Source of the DNA: Jeotgalicoccus psychrophilus DSM 19085
GTDB lineage: Bacteria > Bacillota > Bacilli > Staphylococcales > Salinicoccaceae
NCBI RefSeq assembly: GCF_000425845.1
Contig: NZ_KE384465.1
Span: forward strand, 40,817 to 85,937
Length of the DNA stretch: 45,121 nucleotides
Direction of reading: 5' to 3'
The notes beneath the pieces were generated by a model, which was not told the origin of the DNA, searched no databases, and saw nothing but the letters and a program-made list of their open reading frames with translations. Made by a program: the position numbers and the translations under genes. Within the stretch, counting starts at the first letter, position 1. Every line of letters starts with the position of its first letter. Positions 1-6,390 of the stretch are shown here, in pieces.

Positions 1-1
1 C

Positions 2-40
2 GTTTGCTCCGCAATGAGCGGCTGTCATTGCGAAGCAAAC
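2..40. repeat. Edge inverted repeat / hairpin
   Basis: Arms at 2-17 and 25-40 pair over 15 of 16 positions around a 7-nt loop (18-24). The single + strand C/A mismatch (9/33) becomes a G-U pair in a minus-strand transcript, so the structure suits minus-strand RNA better. No T-run follows on the + strand. The minus-strand continuation lies outside the window, so it could be a terminator of a minus-strand gene or a dispersed palindromic repeat. Confidence 0.5.
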
Positions 41-90
41 AATAAGAGTCCTGACTCCACCGCCTGTTATTAATTTTATGTAAAATTCTA

Positions 91-119
91 TTGACATTTT
101 AACTAAAAATCTATAATAT
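91..119 (+). promoter_or_regulatory. Vegetative promoter of the tRNA cluster
   Basis: A perfect -35 TTGACA (91-96) and a -10 TAATAT (114-119) are separated by 17 bp, in an AT-rich stretch 26 bp upstream of the first tRNA. This is a strong sigma-A type promoter, as expected for stable RNA. Confidence 0.85.
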
Positions 120-144
120 ATATATTAGTTTGATTTTGCTTTTA

Positions 145-220
145 GGAGAATTAGCTCAGCTGGGAGAGCATCTGCCTTACAAGCAGAGGGTCGGCGGTTC
201 GAGCCCGTCATTCTCCACCA
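145..220 (+). tRNA. tRNA-Val(UAC)
   Basis: A full cloverleaf of 76 nt. The acceptor GGAGAAT pairs with ATTCTCC, the anticodon stem TCTGC/GCAGA encloses loop CTTACAA with anticodon TAC, and the T-loop is TTCGAGC. The 3' CCA is encoded. First of three tRNAs in one transcript. Confidence 0.95.
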
Positions 221-248
221 TTTCATACTCAAATTAATATTTATAAAT

Positions 249-323
249 GCGGAAGTAGTTCAGTGATAGAACATCACCTTGCCAAGGTGGGGGTCGCGGG
301 TTTGAATCCCGTCTTCCGCTCCA
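249..323 (+). tRNA. tRNA-Gly(GCC)
   Basis: A full cloverleaf of 75 nt. The acceptor GCGGAAG pairs with CTTCCGC, the anticodon GCC sits in loop TTGCCAA, and the T-loop is TTTGAAT. CCA is encoded. It lies 28 bp after tRNA-Val. Confidence 0.95.
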
Positions 324-342
324 TTTTTTATTAAATACATAG

Positions 343-416
<74 letters not shown>

Positions 417-429
417 CTTACAATAGATT

Positions 430-466
430 ATCACTTTCGACTGTCTGAGTCGGAAGTGATTTTTTG
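430..466 (+). terminator. Terminator of the tRNA cluster
   Basis: A 12-bp stem (430-441 with 449-460, one G-U pair), a 7-nt loop and a following T-run (461-465) lie 13 bp after tRNA-Ile. This is a standard intrinsic terminator. Confidence 0.85.
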
Positions 467-471
467 TTTTA

Positions 472-509
472 CACAAAAATAAGCTGCACAAAGTTTAACT
501 TTGTGCAGC
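472..509 (-). terminator. Terminator of murT
   Basis: Arms GCTGCACAAAGTT (483-495) and its exact complement (497-509) form a hairpin 12 bp past the murT stop. It is followed on the minus strand by TTATTTTTGTGT. It ends the murT transcript directly after this one gene. Confidence 0.85.
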
Positions 510-521
510 GAAAGACAAGTC

Positions 522-1844
522 TTATTTTATATGTCCTTTATCTATTAAAGCTTTGCGGATTTCGAGCATTGCGGTATAGGTTGCAAGCATGTGAATCTGC
601 GTAGTCGGCGCATGTTCAATCGCTTCGATTACACTGGCAAGGTCACCTGCTGCATCGATATTATTTTTGTCGAAGCCTGCTGTAACCAGCCGGTCGGTCA
701 TAGTATCGACAGCGATACCGCCTGTAATCACCTTTTCGATATTTAAATCGGTTAATGATTCGAATTGTGTATCATCAAGCCATTTTAAATCGATGCCGTC
801 CGCGGGACGGTTATTAAGAAGTGCAACCAGCGTAAATGGTTCTTTTTCAAGCTTCACGAGGTTCAGTACCTGATCGACTCCGACAGGATTTTTAACGACG
901 TTAAGGATGATTTTCTTATCGTATGCGATAATGACTTCCTGACGGCCGAAAACGCGTTCGTTCGCAAGGAATGCATCTTTAATATCAGCCGGTGAGACAT
1001 CGAAAAATCTGCCGACGCTGTACGCTGCAAGTGCATTGTAGATATTATAAACTCCTGCGTTGTGAAGCGTGTATAAATCGTTATCGAGCTTGAACGTTGA
1101 GTGTGTGACATTGAGTTCCTGAACGCCGGTTACTTTGTAGTCGAGCTCAGGGCGTTTGAAGCCGCATGACTGGCAGTAATAGTCACCAAGATTAGCATAT
1201 GTGAAATGGTGGTAATTTAAAGTGTGACCGCATTTTGGACATTTTATATCTTCTTTTGACTGATCGCTCGATTCAATATCTGTATCGAAGCCGAAAAACT
1301 TCTTGGGATTCGGTAAGTCCTGAGAGTTGAACAGAGGCAGATCACCGTTGGCGATAATTGTGGCCTCAGGCACTTCGCGAGCTGCGTCCGTGAGCAGGTC
1401 ATATATTTTATCAGTTGTACCGTAACGGTCGAGCTGATCACTGAAAATATTCGTATGTACAAATAATTTAGGCTGCAGTTCTCTGACGACGTTTTTTAAA
1501 GAGCCTTCGTCTACTTCGAGAATAGCAATGGCATCTTTCGTTGTACGCGGTGCATTTAGAAAAGCACCGACGATTCCCTGCTTCATATTAGAACCTGAAC
1601 GGTTCGTGATGATGTTTTTGTATTTTTTAGACAGAGCATTTGTCGTAAGAGTCGTCGTCAAAGTTTTGCCGTTAGTTCCTGTAATCACGATAACATCGTA
1701 ATTTTTTGCGAGATTCCGAAGTAGATTTTTATCGATGGAAAGAGCGATTTTACCGGGAAGACTGCTGCCGCCGTTCGTAAATTTTGTCAATAAATAACTG
1801 GTCATTTTACCTGAGTTTTTAGCTATAGTGGATTTAAGTGTCAT
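522..1844 (-). CDS. murT: MurT, Mur-ligase subunit of lipid II isoglutaminyl synthase
   Basis: With the glutaminase GatD, MurT amidates the D-Glu of the lipid II stem peptide on the inner face of the membrane. The 440-aa protein has the Mur-ligase ATP loop GTNGKT at residues 56-61. A zinc-ribbon insert is formed by C202, C205, C224 and C227. The C-terminal DUF1727 part contains ADGID, with D349 matching the MurT aspartate reported to serve the GatD active site. The start at 1844 has an AAAGGAG ribosome-binding site; the ATG four bases upstream is out of frame and closes at once. In S. aureus murT is co-transcribed with gatD directly downstream. Here a terminator and + strand tRNAs follow instead, and an opposite-strand gene lies upstream. 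The MurT assignment is firm; where gatD lies cannot be seen. Confidence 0.93.
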   Translation of the reverse strand: MTLKSTIAKNSGKMTSYLLTKFTNGGSSLPGKIALSIDKNLLRNLAKNYDVIVITGTNGKTLTTTLTTNALSKKYKNIITNRSGSNMKQGIVGAFLNAPRTTKDAIAILEVDEGSLKNVVRELQPKLFVHTNIFSDQLDRYGTTDKIYDLLTDAAREVPEATIIANGDLPLFNSQDLPNPKKFFGFDTDIESSDQSKEDIKCPKCGHTLNYHHFTYANLGDYYCQSCGFKRPELDYKVTGVQELNVTHSTFKLDNDLYTLHNAGVYNIYNALAAYSVGRFFDVSPADIKDAFLANERVFGRQEVIIAYDKKIILNVVKNPVGVDQVLNLVKLEKEPFTLVALLNNRPADGIDLKWLDDTQFESLTDLNIEKVITGGIAVDTMTDRLVTAGFDKNNIDAAGDLASVIEAIEHAPTTQIHMLATYTAMLEIRKALIDKGHIK

Positions 1845-1929
1845 TCATGTACGCTCCTTTATCTTAAAACTGCTGGGAATCAATTATAACATTCAGTATT
1901 ATTCGGTACTATATTTTTTTGAAAAGCGT

Positions 1930-1946
1930 TATAATAATCATTATTA
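1930..1946 (+). promoter_or_regulatory. Fur-family-like operator over a -10 box
   Basis: TAATAAT-C-ATTATTA (1932-1946) is a perfect 7-1-7 inverted repeat. That is the geometry of Fur, PerR and Zur boxes in Firmicutes. It overlaps a TATAAT -10 candidate (1930-1935) and ends 19 bp before the metal transporter start. No good -35 is visible. Which regulator binds, if any, is inference. Confidence 0.5.
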
Positions 1947-1965
1947 ATCACTGAGGAGAGTAAAC

Positions 1966-2775
1966 ATGTTGGATTTCTTTATGAGTTTGGAAGCATGGCA
2001 GCAGGCGTTACTCGCCACGTTGTTTACGTGGACTATGACGGGTCTCGGTGCAGCGATTGTATTCCTGACAAAAGGCGTAAGTGAAAACTTTCTAAATATA
2101 ACGCTCGGCTTTGCGGGCGGAATTATGATAGCAGCGAGTTTCTGGTCGCTTTTAGCTCCAGCTATTGAGGCGAGTGCCGACAATCCTATCGGGGAATGGT
2201 TCCCTGCACTGGTGGGCGTGCTTGGCGGTGCATTATTTATTTATGTATTCGATAAATTAATACCTCACCGTCACAGGGGTGAGGATTCGACAGAAGGGCT
2301 CTCCTATAATACCTCGAGACGCAGTACGCTGCTTATCACGTCGCTCACACTGCATAACATACCTGAGGGACTGTCTATCGGTATTCTGTTCGGTGCTGCG
2401 GGCCTCAGTGGAGATCCGGTAATGACGATGAGTGCCCTGACACTGGCAATCGGTATCGGGTTGCAGAACATTCCGGAAGGAACAGCGGTATCGATGCCGC
2501 TTCGGGGAGACGGCGCAAGTAAAAGGCGTGCGTTCTTCTGGGGCTGGATGTCTGCCATCGTAGAACCGATGGCTGCAATGGTCGGTGTACTGCTGATTGG
2601 CATGATGGAGCCGGTACTGCCTTATGCCCTCGCTGCAGGTGCTGGTGCGATGATATTCGTCGTCGTGGAAGAAGTAATACCAAGCACACAGAAAAATGGA
2701 CATTCCGATGTTGCAGTCTTTGCATTTATGATTGGTTTCGCCATTATGATGGTGCTGGACGTTGCACTGGGTTAA
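1966..2775 (+). CDS. ZIP-family divalent metal transporter
   Basis: A 269-aa multi-pass membrane protein that likely imports zinc, manganese or iron. The ZIP signatures are H130-N-I-P-E134-G and Q167-N-I-P-E171-G in two central helices. These carry the histidine and glutamates that form the transport metal site in this family. A charged loop with HRHRGED (101-107) sits before helix 4, and the protein ends in a hydrophobic helix. Length and layout resemble the GufA/ZupT-like bacterial ZIP group. The ATG at 1966 follows GAGGAG with good spacing. The gene is monocistronic, between two minus-strand genes. The operator-like palindrome upstream suggests metal-responsive control. Family is clear; substrate is not. 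Confidence 0.88.
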   Translation: MLDFFMSLEAWQQALLATLFTWTMTGLGAAIVFLTKGVSENFLNITLGFAGGIMIAASFWSLLAPAIEASADNPIGEWFPALVGVLGGALFIYVFDKLIPHRHRGEDSTEGLSYNTSRRSTLLITSLTLHNIPEGLSIGILFGAAGLSGDPVMTMSALTLAIGIGLQNIPEGTAVSMPLRGDGASKRRAFFWGWMSAIVEPMAAMVGVLLIGMMEPVLPYALAAGAGAMIFVVVEEVIPSTQKNGHSDVAVFAFMIGFAIMMVLDVALG

Positions 2776-2801
2776 GAGATATAAGTTTAATAATGTAAAT
2801 A

Positions 2802-2856
2802 AACCGTATATCAGACTCTGAGGAAGCTGATATACGGGTTATTGCTTATAATTTTT
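2802..2856 (+). terminator. Putative terminator of the ZIP gene
   Basis: A hairpin with arms about 2802-2814 and 2827-2840 (one bulge) lies 26 bp after the stop. The T-run (2851-2856) comes late, so it is weaker than typical. The stronger hairpin at 2867-2893 may do the work for both strands. Confidence 0.4.
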
Positions 2857-2861
2857 CACAC

Positions 2862-2893
2862 AAAAAAACTCCGGAGGATTATCCTCCGGAGTT
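2862..2893 (-). terminator. Terminator of nupC
   Basis: A perfect 12-bp stem (2867-2878 with 2882-2893) with a 3-nt loop is followed on the minus strand by a T-run (2862-2868). It lies 22 bp past the nupC stop. Confidence 0.85.
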
Positions 2894-2914
2894 CATTTAT
2901 AAAGTTTTATAATC

Positions 2915-4126
2915 TTAGTAGAAGAATCCGATGATTACAGAACTTAGTAATGAAACAAGTGTTGCACCGTAAACTAATTTAAGACCGAACTTCGCAACTT
3001 TGTCTCCGCTTTCGCCATGAAGACCTTTTACAGAACCGGCGATAATACCGATACTTGCAAAGTTAGCGAATGAGATCAGGAATACTGAAAGCATTGCCTG
3101 TGTTTTCTCTGATAGAGTTTCTGCTAATGGCATGAACTCTAAAATTGCTACGAATTCGTTTGTAATAAGTTTCGTTGCCATTAATGAACCGGCAGTCTGA
3201 GCTTCATCCCATGGAATACCAATCAGGAATGCGACCGGCATAAAGATGTAACCAAGAATATCCTGGAATGATAAGTTTGATCCCGGAATTAATAGGAATA
3301 TGTTGTTTAACAGACCAATTAAAGCGATAAACCCGATAAGCATCGCGCCTACGATAAGGACGATTTTACCACCGTCGATGATGTAATCTCCAAGAACCTG
3401 GAAGAAAGATTTACCTTTCTCGGGGTTTGTAGAAATTTCAACGTCGCCGTCATTAATTTCTTCTTCGTACGGGTTGATAATGTGAACAATAACGTATACA
3501 CCGAACAGGTTAAGAACGATTGCGATAATTACAAACTGCGGGTCGAGCATAGTAAAGAATGCACCGACGATTGACAGTGAGATTGAACTCATTGCCTGTG
3601 CTGATAATGTGTAAAGACGCTGTGTTGTCATTTTAGGCAGGTGGTTTTTAAGTGATACAAAAACCTCAGACTGTCCAAGCATCATTGATGCCGCACCGTT
3701 GTATGACTCTATGTAGGGCATACCAGTGATTTTCGTAAGCAGGAATCCAATTCCTTTAATAATGAAAGGAAGAATTCTCGTGAATGATAAAATACCGATA
3801 ATTGCTGAGATGAAGATAATCGGAAGTAACACGTTGAATAAGAACACGTTTGCCGGTTCTCCTTCAGTTGTAGACATCAGATCACCAAAGACGAAAATTC
3901 CGCCTTCTCTTGCAAATCCGAGTAAACTATCAAATACGCCAGCAAGCCACAGGATGAATGTCTGTCCACCTGTTGTACTTAAGAACAAGAATGCAGCAAG
4001 GATTTGCAGCACAAGTAATACGACAATGTTTTTCCAATGCTTAAATGCAAGCTTTTTGTTGCTGCTTGCGATCCATGCCAGGAAGATGACGAATAGTATA
4101 CCAACTATTCCCATTACAATACTCAT
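2915..4126 (-). CDS. nupC: NupC-type concentrative nucleoside transporter
   Basis: A 403-aa membrane protein of the CNT family, which imports nucleosides by proton or sodium symport. The N-terminus is a hydrophobic helix followed by KKLAFKHWKNIV. The middle has the conserved gate segment with MLGQSEVFVS (about residues 149-158) and a central PWDEAQTAGSLMATKLITNE stretch, both typical of CNT transporters. The C-terminus carries FANFASIGIIAGS, the second substrate-binding repeat. Length matches bacterial NupC (about 400 aa). It is transcribed alone from a promoter carrying a cre site, so it is probably repressed by CcpA when preferred sugars are present. Nucleoside preference cannot be read. 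Confidence 0.9.
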   Translation of the reverse strand: MSIVMGIVGILFVIFLAWIASSNKKLAFKHWKNIVVLLVLQILAAFLFLSTTGGQTFILWLAGVFDSLLGFAREGGIFVFGDLMSTTEGEPANVFLFNVLLPIIFISAIIGILSFTRILPFIIKGIGFLLTKITGMPYIESYNGAASMMLGQSEVFVSLKNHLPKMTTQRLYTLSAQAMSSISLSIVGAFFTMLDPQFVIIAIVLNLFGVYVIVHIINPYEEEINDGDVEISTNPEKGKSFFQVLGDYIIDGGKIVLIVGAMLIGFIALIGLLNNIFLLIPGSNLSFQDILGYIFMPVAFLIGIPWDEAQTAGSLMATKLITNEFVAILEFMPLAETLSEKTQAMLSVFLISFANFASIGIIAGSVKGLHGESGDKVAKFGLKLVYGATLVSLLSSVIIGFFY

Positions 4127-4221
4127 AGTAAGCCTCCAAAAAATAATGTATGAAATTGTTCTCTATGTATATGTTTCCATTTAATTATAAAGTAAATGTT
4201 ACAAATACGCGATACTGAATC

Positions 4222-4242
4222 ATTATAATGCAAACGTTTACA
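4222..4242 (-). promoter_or_regulatory. cre site next to the nupC -10 box
   Basis: On the minus strand TGTAAACGTTTGCA (4229-4242) matches the CcpA catabolite-responsive element consensus. TATAAT (4227-4222) follows directly as the -10. A cre between -35 and -10 is a repressing position. The -35 is poor. Confidence 0.7.
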
Positions 4243-4335
4243 GAAATAAAGGGTGTATTGAGAGAAATAAACAAAAAAAGTCGATTTTCTAAGAAATACA
4301 AACAGTAGATTTTTTTAAAAAAATAAACAAGAGAT

Positions 4336-4383
4336 TTGCCAAAAAAACGCACAGACGGTATACTTTAGTCAAAGTTGGTCAAG
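4336..4383 (+). promoter_or_regulatory. ctsR operon promoter with CtsR operator
   Basis: The -35 TTGCCA (4336-4341) and -10 TATACT (4359-4364) are 17 bp apart. Just downstream, AGTCAAA-GTT-GGTCAAG (4367-4383) is the heptad direct repeat bound by CtsR, covering the start point and running into the ribosome-binding site. This indicates autorepression released by heat or protein stress. No CIRCE element is seen. Confidence 0.9.
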
Positions 4384-4396
4384 GAGGAGTGATGAT

Positions 4397-4864
4397 ATGC
4401 GTAATATGTCGGATATCATTGAGCAGTACTTAAAAGATATGATTGAACAATCTGGCAATGAAGTCGTTGAGATTAAACGCGCGCACATCGCTGAAAAATT
4501 TGATTGTGTGCCGTCACAACTAAACTATGTAATAAAAACCCGTTTTACGAACGAGCACGGTTATGTAGTAGAAAGCAAACGCGGCGGAGGCGGCTACATT
4601 AGAATCACCAAGGTGGAAACTCACTCTGAAACTGAGTACCTTCTGCATCTTCAGAACTTAATTGGAGAAAACATCTCGCAGTTAAATGCGGAGCATCTGG
4701 TCCAGTCCATGTATGAAAATGAAGTCATTACTTACCGGGAATCACAAATTATAGATGCAGTGATGAAACGCGAAATTTTATCGCTTGAGCTGCCTTACAG
4801 AGATATTTTAAGAGCAAAAATTTTACGGCGTATAATTACAGCTATACTCTATGCTAAGGAGTGA
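4397..4864 (+). CDS. ctsR: Heat-shock repressor CtsR
   Basis: CtsR represses clp genes and its own operon by binding tandem heptads. The 155-aa protein has the winged-helix DNA-binding domain at about residues 1-72, including VPSQLNYVIKTRF. The wing is K61-R62 followed by the tetraglycine 63-66, the thermosensing loop described for this family. The C-terminal half (about 85-150) is the dimerisation domain and McsB/ClpC target. The ATG at 4397 has AAGGAGG at 4381-4387; the ATG at 4392 is out of frame. First gene of ctsR-mcsA-mcsB-clpC; mcsA starts 4 bp after its stop. In the family, McsB phosphorylates arginines in the wing and ClpCP degrades CtsR on stress. Confidence 0.96.
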   Translation: MRNMSDIIEQYLKDMIEQSGNEVVEIKRAHIAEKFDCVPSQLNYVIKTRFTNEHGYVVESKRGGGGYIRITKVETHSETEYLLHLQNLIGENISQLNAEHLVQSMYENEVITYRESQIIDAVMKREILSLELPYRDILRAKILRRIITAILYAKE

Positions 4865-4868
4865 TGAG

Positions 4869-5381
4869 ATGAAATGTGAAATATGCAACGAGCGTGAAGC
4901 GGCAATTCATATTTCGAAAGGTTCGGGGCATGCTCACAGAGAACAATATTTGTGTGAACAATGCGCCAATCAATCGATGGATATAAATTATAATCAGACG
5001 GATAACCCGTTTGATATTCAGACGCTGTTAAAAATGCTTGCGAACAATTCACAGCGTGAACAGACAGAAACAGAGCAGCATGCCTGTCCGACCTGCGGTT
5101 CGACACTAAAGAGTGTTGTTAAGAACGGATTATTCGGCTGCAGCCACTGTTACGAATACTTTGAGCGCTACGTGCCGGAAATCGTCACGCGTGTGCAGTT
5201 AAATCAGCAGCGTCATATCGGCAAAATACCGTCGCAGGCACACGATACTTTAAAACTGAAACGGGATATCCAGTCGCTTGAACAGACGCTGCAGGAGAAA
5301 GTGAAAATGCAGGCCTTTGAGGAAGCAGCGGTAGTCCGCGACCAAATTCAGGCGCTGAAGGACGGTGAGACCTATGAATAG
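4869..5381 (+). CDS. mcsA: McsA, zinc-binding activator of the McsB arginine kinase
   Basis: A 170-aa partner that activates McsB and helps hand substrates to ClpC. Four CxxC pairs are seen (C3/C6, C29/C32, C73/C76, C91/C94), consistent with two zinc sites. The C-terminus (about 131-166) is a UVR motif with KMQAFEEAAVVRDQI, a coiled hairpin shared with UvrB and with ClpC of this operon. I chose the ATG at 4869 because AAGGAG at 4857-4862 is well placed; an in-frame ATG at 4851 would add six residues and overlap ctsR. Its 3' end overlaps the start of mcsB by 8 bp, suggesting translational coupling. Confidence 0.93.
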   Translation: MKCEICNEREAAIHISKGSGHAHREQYLCEQCANQSMDINYNQTDNPFDIQTLLKMLANNSQREQTETEQHACPTCGSTLKSVVKNGLFGCSHCYEYFERYVPEIVTRVQLNQQRHIGKIPSQAHDTLKLKRDIQSLEQTLQEKVKMQAFEEAAVVRDQIQALKDGETYE

Positions 5382-6387
5382 ACATACGAGTATGTGGATT
5401 CAAAATGCGGTGAACACAGAAATAGAAATGTCATCGCGGATCCGTCTCGCACGTAATATTAAAGGTGTGCCTTTTACTCACGTGCTTGAAGACGATGAAG
5501 ATCTCGAGGCCCTTGGAGGGCTGGTAGCGAAAGTTCTGCCTGATTACGGTCTCACAGCTGTACAGAAGCTGCCTGTTCCAGATAGAGCGCTGCTCGTTGA
5601 AAAGCATTTAATCAGTCCAAATTTTGCGAAACACGGCAACCGTGTATTTATTAATAATGATGAAGATGTATCTATTATGCTTGGTGAAGAAGATCACCTC
5701 CGCATACAGGCGCTCGGGACGAATATCGGCCTTGAGTCACTTTATGAGAAAGCAAATGCAATAGATGATACATTGGAAAAAAAGATAGAGTATGCTTTTG
5801 ATGAACAATACGGTTATTTAACGGCGTGTCCGACAAATATCGGCACCGGCATGAGAGCATCGGTGATGCTGCATCTGCCGGCACTCACAGCAACGAATAA
5901 AATTCAGAGATTCCACAACAACCTGACACGTTTCGGTTTTACCCTGCGTGGTATATACGGGGAAGGCTCTGAACCGCTGGGTTCAGTATATCAGCTCTCC
6001 AATCAGGTAACGCTCGGCTTTGAAGAATCAGTTATTATAAATAATTTGACCGAGCTGAAAAACCGTTTAATAGAAGAAGAGCGTATGGCAAGACAGCATT
6101 TACTGACGCTGGACACCAAGGATGCGGTAAACCGTTCACTCGGAATTCTGCAGCATGCTTATAAATTATCGTTAAAAGAAGCGTCAATGCATTTAAGCAA
6201 TGTGAAGCTCGGTATCGATTTATCGTATATTGAATTTCCAGATTTCAACTTTCAGGAATGGTTCCAGCTGATTCAGCCGGCATTTGTTAAAGAACGTATA
6301 AATATAGAAGAAGACTACGATTCACCTGGGGGTGCGGCGGAAAGTGCGCGAGCATCCTTAATGCGTGAATTACTAGGAGGGAAATAG
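5374..6387 (+). CDS. mcsB: Protein arginine kinase McsB
   Basis: McsB uses ATP to phosphorylate arginines in proteins, marking them for ClpCP. The 337-aa protein belongs to the phosphagen-kinase fold. MSSRIRLARN (19-28) is the family's phosphate-binding arginine segment, GEEDHLRIQ follows near 104, and CPTNIGTGMRASVMLHLP holds the catalytic cysteine (about C152). The C-terminus has LGIDLSYIE and a variable tail ending GGAAESARASLMRELLGGK. The ATG at 5374 is preferred over the GTG at 5365, which is only two bases from the AAGGA ribosome-binding site. Length matches S. aureus McsB (335). It overlaps mcsA and is followed 3 bp later by clpC. Confidence 0.94.
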   Translation: MNRHTSMWIQNAVNTEIEMSSRIRLARNIKGVPFTHVLEDDEDLEALGGLVAKVLPDYGLTAVQKLPVPDRALLVEKHLISPNFAKHGNRVFINNDEDVSIMLGEEDHLRIQALGTNIGLESLYEKANAIDDTLEKKIEYAFDEQYGYLTACPTNIGTGMRASVMLHLPALTATNKIQRFHNNLTRFGFTLRGIYGEGSEPLGSVYQLSNQVTLGFEESVIINNLTELKNRLIEEERMARQHLLTLDTKDAVNRSLGILQHAYKLSLKEASMHLSNVKLGIDLSYIEFPDFNFQEWFQLIQPAFVKERINIEEDYDSPGGAAESARASLMRELLGGK

Positions 6388-6390
6388 AGT

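Noticed and set aside
2257-2703. Minus-strand frames within the ZIP gene
   Set aside because: They are complementary to conserved ZIP motifs, with no ribosome-binding site and odd composition (rich in His, Cys and Arg).
3726-4184. Plus-strand open frame of 152 codons inside nupC
   Set aside because: It is a mirror of the hydrophobic nupC sequence. nupC has the conserved family motifs and a proper promoter, this frame has neither.
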